From Allorhizocola sp044869915 (GTDB lineage: Bacteria > Actinomycetota > Actinomycetes > Mycobacteriales > Micromonosporaceae), in the NCBI GenBank assembly GCA_044869915.1, contig JBIOYB010000235.1, positions 1 to 5,003 of the forward strand: a DNA stretch of 5,003 nt. Reading direction: 5' to 3'. How positions within the stretch are numbered: position 1 is the first letter of the stretch; every line of letters begins with the position of its first letter. A model generated the notes under the pieces. The model made no database searches. It had not been told where the DNA came from and was given only the letters and a program-made list of their open reading frames with translations. Shown piece by piece: positions 1 to 5,003 of the stretch. Made by a program: the position numbers and the translations under genes.

Positions 1-569
<569 letters not shown>

Positions 570-769
570 AAAATTTGAAAAATCCCGGCAAAACCTCAAC
601 AGAGGTCACACCAAAGGAATCAATCCACGAAGGATCAAAAAACAATTGGCACTGGCATAAACAAGCACCCTGTTAAGTTCTCAAAAAACAAACACACACC
701 AAACACGACCGCATTTCTGCGGAGATGTTCTGGGGCGGCCCTCGGAATCTGGAACCTGTCCTGCGGGCA
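570..769 (-). promoter_or_regulatory. rRNA operon leader with boxA-like antitermination/processing element
   Basis: The roughly 200 nt before the 16S 5' end are much richer in A and T than the neighbouring genes and hold no credible protein gene. On the minus strand, 690-665 reads TTTTTTGAGAACTTAACA followed by GGGTGC. This matches the TTGAGAACTCAACAG-type element found in actinobacterial rrn leaders, which is linked to Nus-factor (boxA-like) antitermination and pre-rRNA processing. Downstream are two small stem-loops: GATCC/GGATT at 636-622 (one G-U pair) and ACCTC/GAGGT at 606-593. The region probably also holds the 5' half of the RNase III processing stem around 16S, whose partner lies beyond the window. 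The left boundary comes from 16S homology; the right boundary rests on the tentative promoter described separately. Confidence 0.75.
709..722 (-). terminator. small GAAA-loop hairpin followed by a T-rich stretch (possible weak terminator)
   Basis: On the minus strand, CCGCA-GAAA-TGCGG forms a perfect 5-bp stem closed by a GNRA tetraloop. It is followed by a T- and G-rich stretch that includes a run of six T at 688-683. It lies about 100 nt past the MFS stop codon, so it could end the transporter transcript. The stem is short and the T run begins about 20 nt after it, unlike a standard intrinsic terminator. It may instead be a structural element of the rRNA leader. Confidence 0.3.
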
Positions 770-775
770 TCACGA

Positions 776-805
776 AGGTTACGCCAATGCTGTGCGCGAA
801 CGCAA
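776..805 (-). promoter_or_regulatory. candidate rRNA operon promoter
   Basis: The minus strand has a -35-like TTGCGT (805-800), an 18-nt spacer and a -10-like TAACCT (781-776), which would start transcription near 769, about 200 nt before mature 16S. This is the best sigma-A-like pair I could find by eye between the MFS stop codon and the boxA-like element. Both boxes are imperfect (TTG kept at -35; the TA...T pattern kept at -10). rRNA operons often have several promoters, and others may have been missed. A start-site map would settle it. Confidence 0.3.
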
Positions 806-825
806 ATCGGGGTCGGTTGTGCGGG

Positions 826-1971
826 TCACACTGTGGCCGCACGCAAGCGAGGTGCACCTAGGACGACGACCGCGATAAACGCTGTGACAAGCGCAAACGA
901 GACCGGTAGCGACGTCACGGCCGCGATTCCACCGATCATTCCGGGCGCGGCGAGACCGGCTCCATATGAGACGGTGGCGACGCCGGCGATGGCATGGGTC
1001 GGGTGCTCGCCCGTGTGGCCGGCCGCACTGAACGCCAACGGCACCACCACGGCCACGCCGATCCCGATCAACGCGAACCCGAGCGTGGCAAGCAAGGGCG
1101 CGAGCGCCGACACGACAAGGATTCCGCCAAGCACACCGAACAGGCCGGCGACTCTCACGGTACCGACAGAGCCAAAACGAGCGACCAGGAAATCTCCGGC
1201 AAGCCGCCCCGCGGCCATGGAGAACGCGAACGCCGCGTAGGCCATTGCCCCTCCGGCCTCGCTCGCGCCGAGGATGTCCTTCAAGTAGACCGCCGCCCAG
1301 TCGGCGGACGCCGACTCGGCCACGATCGCGCAGAAGCCGATCAAGCCGATGACCAGCACAGGACCGCGCGGGAACGAGAATCGCGGCCCACCGTCCTCAT
1401 TGGACACAGGCACGTGAGCGAACAGCCAGTGCCCGGCCGAATACCCGATGACCATCGCCAAGGCTCCGACAACGCCCAGGTTGACCGGCGCCCCGATGCC
1501 CAGTTTGGCCGCACCCGCACCGATGCCGGCCCCGACCAGCCCGCCAACGCTCCACATCCCGTGCAGCCCCGACATAATGGAGCGGCCGAGAGCCTTTTCC
1601 ACGGCCACGCCTTCAGCGTTCATCGCCATATCGGACGTACCAGCGGCAGCCCCCGCCAGCAGCAAAAACAGCATGAACACCCATCGGTTGGGCGCCAGCG
1701 GAATCACGATCAGCGCCAGGCCCCACAGCGAAATGAGGACCCGCGTCGTCGCGCGCCCACCGAATCGCGTCACGAGCCGGCCCGCGAACGGCATGGTCGC
1801 CAACGAGCCCACCGCAGGCATCACCAATGCCAGCCCGAGCTGGCCGTCGCTCATCGCCAGATGGTCCTTGATCCACGGGATGCGGGAGGCGAAGGTGCCG
1901 CTCACCAACCCGTGCACGGCAAAAATCGTCGCGACCGCCCAACGGGCTTTGATCACGGAAGGGTTCGACAC
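826..1971 (-). CDS. MFS transporter, YbjJ/MosC-like
   Basis: This encodes a 381-residue inner-membrane protein of the major facilitator superfamily, hydrophobic throughout and long enough for about 12 transmembrane helices. An MFS motif-A signature is seen after helix 2 (GRLVTRFGGR, residues 64-73), with a second-half counterpart (GRLAGDFLVARFG, 255-267). DMAMNAEGV (114-122), SGLHGMWSVGG (134-144) and ESASADWAAVYL (219-230) are characteristic of the YbjJ/MosC-like branch, whose substrates are mostly unknown (MosC is linked to rhizopine transport). I chose the GTG at 1971-1969. It sits 8 nt after AAGG (1983-1980), gives an N-terminus MSNPSVIKARWAV and leaves 10 nt after the EamA stop. A longer version from TTG at 2016 would overlap that gene and add an unlikely Arg-rich tail. 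A GTG at 1956 is also possible. It is probably the second gene of an operon with the EamA gene. The substrate and transport direction cannot be told. Confidence 0.9.
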   Translation of the reverse strand: MSNPSVIKARWAVATIFAVHGLVSGTFASRIPWIKDHLAMSDGQLGLALVMPAVGSLATMPFAGRLVTRFGGRATTRVLISLWGLALIVIPLAPNRWVFMLFLLLAGAAAGTSDMAMNAEGVAVEKALGRSIMSGLHGMWSVGGLVGAGIGAGAAKLGIGAPVNLGVVGALAMVIGYSAGHWLFAHVPVSNEDGGPRFSFPRGPVLVIGLIGFCAIVAESASADWAAVYLKDILGASEAGGAMAYAAFAFSMAAGRLAGDFLVARFGSVGTVRVAGLFGVLGGILVVSALAPLLATLGFALIGIGVAVVVPLAFSAAGHTGEHPTHAIAGVATVSYGAGLAAPGMIGGIAAVTSLPVSFALVTAFIAVVVLGAPRLRAATV

Positions 1972-1981
1972 CCGCGCAACC

Positions 1982-2830
1982 TTACGCCGCCGCGAGCACC
2001 AGTGAGGCTGCCGCAAGTCCGAGGCCGGCGAACTGGATCGGCCGCAGTCGTTCCTTGTTGACGATCAGCGCAAGTAGGACGGTGCTCGCCGGATACAGCG
2101 ACGCCACCGGGGCCACGATGCTGACGTTCCCGCCATACGCCGCGAGCAGGTAAAACCCGTTTGCCGTGATATCCAACACGCCCGCGATCACCGCGAACCA
2201 CGCAACCCGCCCGCGAAGCAGCAGTGGCCCGCCCATCGGTGTCACGCGCAGCAACACCAGCCCAAGCGGTAGCGCCATGAATCGTGCCGCCGCAAGCGGC
2301 CACATGCCCGCGTCGTCACCCGTCCGCGCGAGCAGCAGGAAGAACAGCCCGAACAGCACGCCCGCCAGCAGTGCCAGCCCGAACACCCGCGCGCTGATCG
2401 TCCGCGGCCCTCCTGCTGACGGGCTTAGCGAAACGAGCCCGATGGCCACAATGGCGCAGATCGCACCGGTGATGGGCAGCGCGCCTGGGCGCTCGCCCTG
2501 CACGAGCCCGCCCACCAGCGGCACGACCGCCGCCGTCACGGCCGTCGTCGGCGCGACCACGGCCATCGCGCCGCTGGCGAGGCTCCGGTATAGCAGGACG
2601 ATCCCGAACAGGCCCGCGACGCCCGCCGCTGCGCCCCACGCCACAGCCGACACGCCGAATCTTCCCGGCACCAGGAGCAGAAACAGTGCGATCATGGGTA
2701 CGGCACTCAGCTGCGAGAAGACCGTGACGGAAAGCGCGTGCCCGCGCTGGAGCTGGACTGCCTTCCCGCCGCAAAAGTCGCCGGTGCCCCAAATCAGGGC
2801 CGAGATTCCGGCGAGGACAATAGGCAGCAT
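1982..2830 (-). CDS. EamA/DMT-family transporter
   Basis: This encodes a 282-residue membrane protein of the drug/metabolite transporter superfamily, with two EamA-type repeats and about ten predicted helices. Repeat 1 covers about residues 1-135, beginning with the typical WGTGDF (14-19) in helix 1 and ending with VVPLVGGLVQGERP (102-115). Repeat 2 covers about 147-282 and carries the conserved SLYPASTVLLALIVNKERL block (244-262). Relatives export amino acids, nucleosides and other metabolites or carry sugars; the substrate here is unknown. I chose the ATG at 2830-2828 because helix 1 then follows directly. The TTG at 2848 would add MWYECW and has no ribosome binding site. The ATG also has no convincing Shine-Dalgarno sequence, so a leaderless mRNA is possible. 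The gene is first in a pair with the MFS gene, and its stop codon TAA overlaps that gene's binding site. It is divergent from the XRE-cupin regulator. Confidence 0.92.
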   Translation of the reverse strand: MLPIVLAGISALIWGTGDFCGGKAVQLQRGHALSVTVFSQLSAVPMIALFLLLVPGRFGVSAVAWGAAAGVAGLFGIVLLYRSLASGAMAVVAPTTAVTAAVVPLVGGLVQGERPGALPITGAICAIVAIGLVSLSPSAGGPRTISARVFGLALLAGVLFGLFFLLLARTGDDAGMWPLAAARFMALPLGLVLLRVTPMGGPLLLRGRVAWFAVIAGVLDITANGFYLLAAYGGNVSIVAPVASLYPASTVLLALIVNKERLRPIQFAGLGLAAASLVLAAA

Positions 2831-2868
2831 CCAACATTCGTACCACAATATTGACTACAAAGGACAGT
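2831..2868. promoter_or_regulatory. divergent spacer with candidate operator CAATATTG
   Basis: Only 38 bases separate the ATG of the EamA gene from the GTG of the divergent regulator gene. The spacer is clearly AT-richer than the genes around it. At 2846-2853 it has the perfect 8-bp palindrome CAATATTG, which does not extend further symmetrically. XRE-cupin regulators commonly bind inverted repeats beside their own gene and control the neighbour, so this is the natural operator site. That is inference; no confident -35/-10 pair was found on either strand, and at least one promoter must extend into a coding start. Confidence 0.4.
2859..2864 (+). promoter_or_regulatory. ribosome binding site AAAGGA of the XRE-cupin gene
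   Basis: AAAGGA lies 4 nt before GTG 2869-2871 and 7 nt before TTG 2872-2874. It would fall inside the coding region if translation began at TTG 2851, which has no purine-rich site ahead of it. It therefore argues for a start at 2869 or 2872. The 7-nt spacing fits the TTG better; the codon type favours the GTG. Confidence 0.6.
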
Positions 2869-3495
2869 GTGTTGACCGACACGACAAGCGAACGACCGGG
2901 ATCCGTTGAGGAGATCAACGCCGCAGTGGCCCTGCATGTGAGGGCGTTGCGCACCGGACGGGGCTGGTCTCTCGACGAGCTGTCCGGCCGTTCGAGCGTG
3001 AGCAAGGGCATGCTGGTCCAGATCGAGGCCGCCCGCACCAACCCCAGCGTCGGCACGCTCGCGCGCATCGCGGACGCGTTCGGCGTCACAGTCGCCCGCC
3101 TGCTCCAGCCGGCGCACGACCGCAGCGTGCACCTGTCCGACATCCAGGACGCCCCGGTGCTGTGGCGCGGCGGGCGCGGCGGCATGGGCCGGCTGCTGCG
3201 CGGGCTGAGCGACCCCGATTTTGTGGAACTCTGGGACTGGAGGTTCGCTCCCTACGAGCGTTTCGAGTCAGAGGATCATCAGCCCGGGACCCGCGAAATG
3301 ATCCATGTGTTGGTCGGCGAGATAGTCGTGACCGTCGACGGCGTGGACCACATCGTGCAGGCCGGCCAGACGCTGGACTTCCGCGGCGACCGCACGCACC
3401 TCTACCGCAACGAAACCGACTCGCCGACCCGTTTCGTGATGGTGGTCGCCATCCCGCCCGGCGAGTTTGACCGGCGCATGCCCCGCCAGCGGTAG
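2869..3495 (+). CDS. XRE-family transcriptional regulator with C-terminal cupin domain
   Basis: This encodes a 208-residue cytoplasmic DNA-binding regulator. Residues about 17-80 form a Cro/C1-type helix-turn-helix (AALHVRALRTGRGWSLDELS, then a recognition helix in SVSKGMLVQIEAARTNPS, then the TLARIADAFGVTVARLL core). Residues about 126-195 form a small beta-barrel cupin_2 domain. H137, E143 and H177 match cupin ligand positions. The first motif lacks the second histidine of the classic HxH, and the usual proline of motif 2 is Phe171, so metal binding is uncertain; this domain more likely binds a small effector. The length is usual for the family (about 180-210). The start was set by AAAGGA at 2859-2864; TTG 2872 is an equally good choice and TTG 2851 a poorer one. 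The gene is divergent from the EamA-MFS pair and probably controls it and itself. It is similar in architecture to PuuR and SutR, but orthology is not claimed. Confidence 0.92.
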   Translation: MLTDTTSERPGSVEEINAAVALHVRALRTGRGWSLDELSGRSSVSKGMLVQIEAARTNPSVGTLARIADAFGVTVARLLQPAHDRSVHLSDIQDAPVLWRGGRGGMGRLLRGLSDPDFVELWDWRFAPYERFESEDHQPGTREMIHVLVGEIVVTVDGVDHIVQAGQTLDFRGDRTHLYRNETDSPTRFVMVVAIPPGEFDRRMPRQR

Positions 3496-3500
3496 AGCGC

Positions 3501-3513
3501 AGCGCGTGGCGCG

Positions 3514-3515
<2 letters not shown>
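3501..3515. terminator. GC hairpin between convergent genes (possible bidirectional terminator)
   Basis: AGCGCG (3501-3506) pairs perfectly with CGCGCT (3510-3515) around a TGG loop, giving a 6-bp GC-rich stem. It fills most of the 18-nt gap between the regulator stop (TAG, 3493-3495) and the clpX stop (TAG, complement of 3514-3516), overlapping the last two bases of the latter. There is no T-run on either side. U-tract-free hairpins are often proposed as terminators in high-GC actinobacteria, but this one could also be a chance GC palindrome. Confidence 0.35.
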
Positions 3516-4797
<1,282 letters not shown>

Positions 4798-4803
4798 CCG
4801 CCA

Positions 4804-4810
4804 CTCCCCT
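4804..4810 (-). promoter_or_regulatory. clpX ribosome binding site
   Basis: The minus strand reads AGGGGAG, 6 nt before the GTG start of clpX. This is a strong Shine-Dalgarno match at good spacing and fixes the non-ATG start. Confidence 0.85.
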
Positions 4811-4844
4811 GCGCTCGAGCCAACACCTGCACCATGACGTTACC

Positions 4845-4876
4845 CGGTGCCGGTCGAAATCCGGCCTCCCGACACC
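4845..4876 (-). promoter_or_regulatory. competing stem-loops in the clpX leader
   Basis: Two mutually exclusive hairpins can form on the minus strand. The short one pairs GCCGG with CCGGC (4865-4861 with 4853-4849) around a 7-nt loop. The longer one pairs GGTGTCGG (4876-4869) with CCGGCACC (4853-4846), with one G-U pair, and uses the same downstream arm. They sit about 50 nt before the clpX start if the transcript begins further upstream. They could affect mRNA stability or translation, or be chance structure in GC-rich DNA. Confidence 0.3.
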
Positions 4877-5003
4877 CGAGTGCGATTCTGACAGACGGGC
4901 CGATGTCGAGTATCCCCTTGGCGACTCCGTAGTGTAGACGGGTCGCCGGGGATGACTCGATTTCGCTATGACAACACCGTGGCGCCGTCCCCCTATCAAA
5001 AGG

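Larger units (their letters stand above)
4798..5003 (-). promoter_or_regulatory. clpX upstream non-coding region
   Basis: No credible protein gene is seen in these 206 bases; a 74-codon frame at 4775-4999 overlaps the clpX start and looks like chance, with no family resemblance. A TACACT (minus strand, about 4936-4931) could be a -10 box, but there is no good -35 partner. I looked for ClgR-type and HspR/HAIR-type operators, which control clp and heat-shock genes in actinobacteria, and saw no convincing match. In actinobacteria clpP1-clpP2 usually lie upstream of clpX, so the next gene to the right may be clpP2; its stop codon cannot be identified within the window. The length suggests that clpX has its own promoter. 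Confidence 0.5.

Noticed and set aside
793..804. TGCG-TTCG-CGCA hairpin just after the MFS gene as a terminator.
   Set aside because: The stem is only 4 bp, the loop-closing pair is not the stabilising C-G, and no T-run follows.
994..2061. Long plus-strand frames opposite the MFS gene (for example a 355-codon frame rich in Arg, His and Gln).
   Set aside because: High GC makes long antisense frames common. The minus-strand protein has clear MFS motifs, while these have low-complexity, shadow-like composition.
2316..3185. A 289-codon minus-strand frame spanning the regulator and the start of the EamA gene.
   Set aside because: It crosses the divergent spacer and overlaps two well-supported genes in other frames; the composition is typical of an Arg/Ala-rich shadow.
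4920..5003. End of clpP2, a tRNA gene, or a ClgR/HspR operator upstream of clpX.
   Set aside because: No clpP C-terminal motif, tRNA cloverleaf or convincing operator palindrome could be made out in the short stretch available.

Overview
The window comes from a high-GC Gram-positive bacterium (Actinomycetota). Three independent signs agree. The 16S rRNA has an actinobacterial 5' half with a shortened V3 arm. The rRNA leader carries the GAGAACTTAACA-type element found before actinobacterial rrn operons. The ClpX protein resembles Streptomyces and Mycobacterium ClpX throughout, including an LGF ClpP-docking loop. GTG and TTG starts are common here. I cannot place the order or genus from the sequence alone.

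Layout from left to right. Bases 1 to about 569 hold the 5' third of a 16S rRNA gene on the minus strand, cut by the left window edge. Bases 570-825 are the AT-rich rRNA leader and promoter region, with no credible protein gene. Next come two membrane transporter genes on the minus strand: a ten-helix EamA/DMT-type transporter (1982-2830) followed after 10 bases by a YbjJ/MosC-like MFS transporter (826-1971). A divergent XRE-cupin regulator gene (2869-3495, plus strand) shares a 38-base, AT-rich spacer with the EamA gene. It converges on clpX (3514-4797, minus strand) across only 18 bases, which contain a small GC-rich hairpin. Bases 4798-5003 are the untranslated upstream region of clpX; clpP is not in the window.

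How the genes relate. clpX and the rRNA operon are housekeeping loci. Between them sits a compact three-gene cassette: a regulator that probably senses a small molecule through its cupin domain, and a two-transporter operon that it probably controls through the shared spacer. The simplest reading is ligand-responsive export or uptake of one small metabolite or a related set, but the substrate cannot be read from the sequence. Because the transporter operon points at the rRNA operon on the same strand without a strong terminator between them, transcription from one into the other is possible.

I found no clearly undescribed system. The items most worth a second look are the regulator/two-transporter cassette with its candidate operator, the start-codon corrections for all three cassette genes, and the competing hairpins in the clpX leader.
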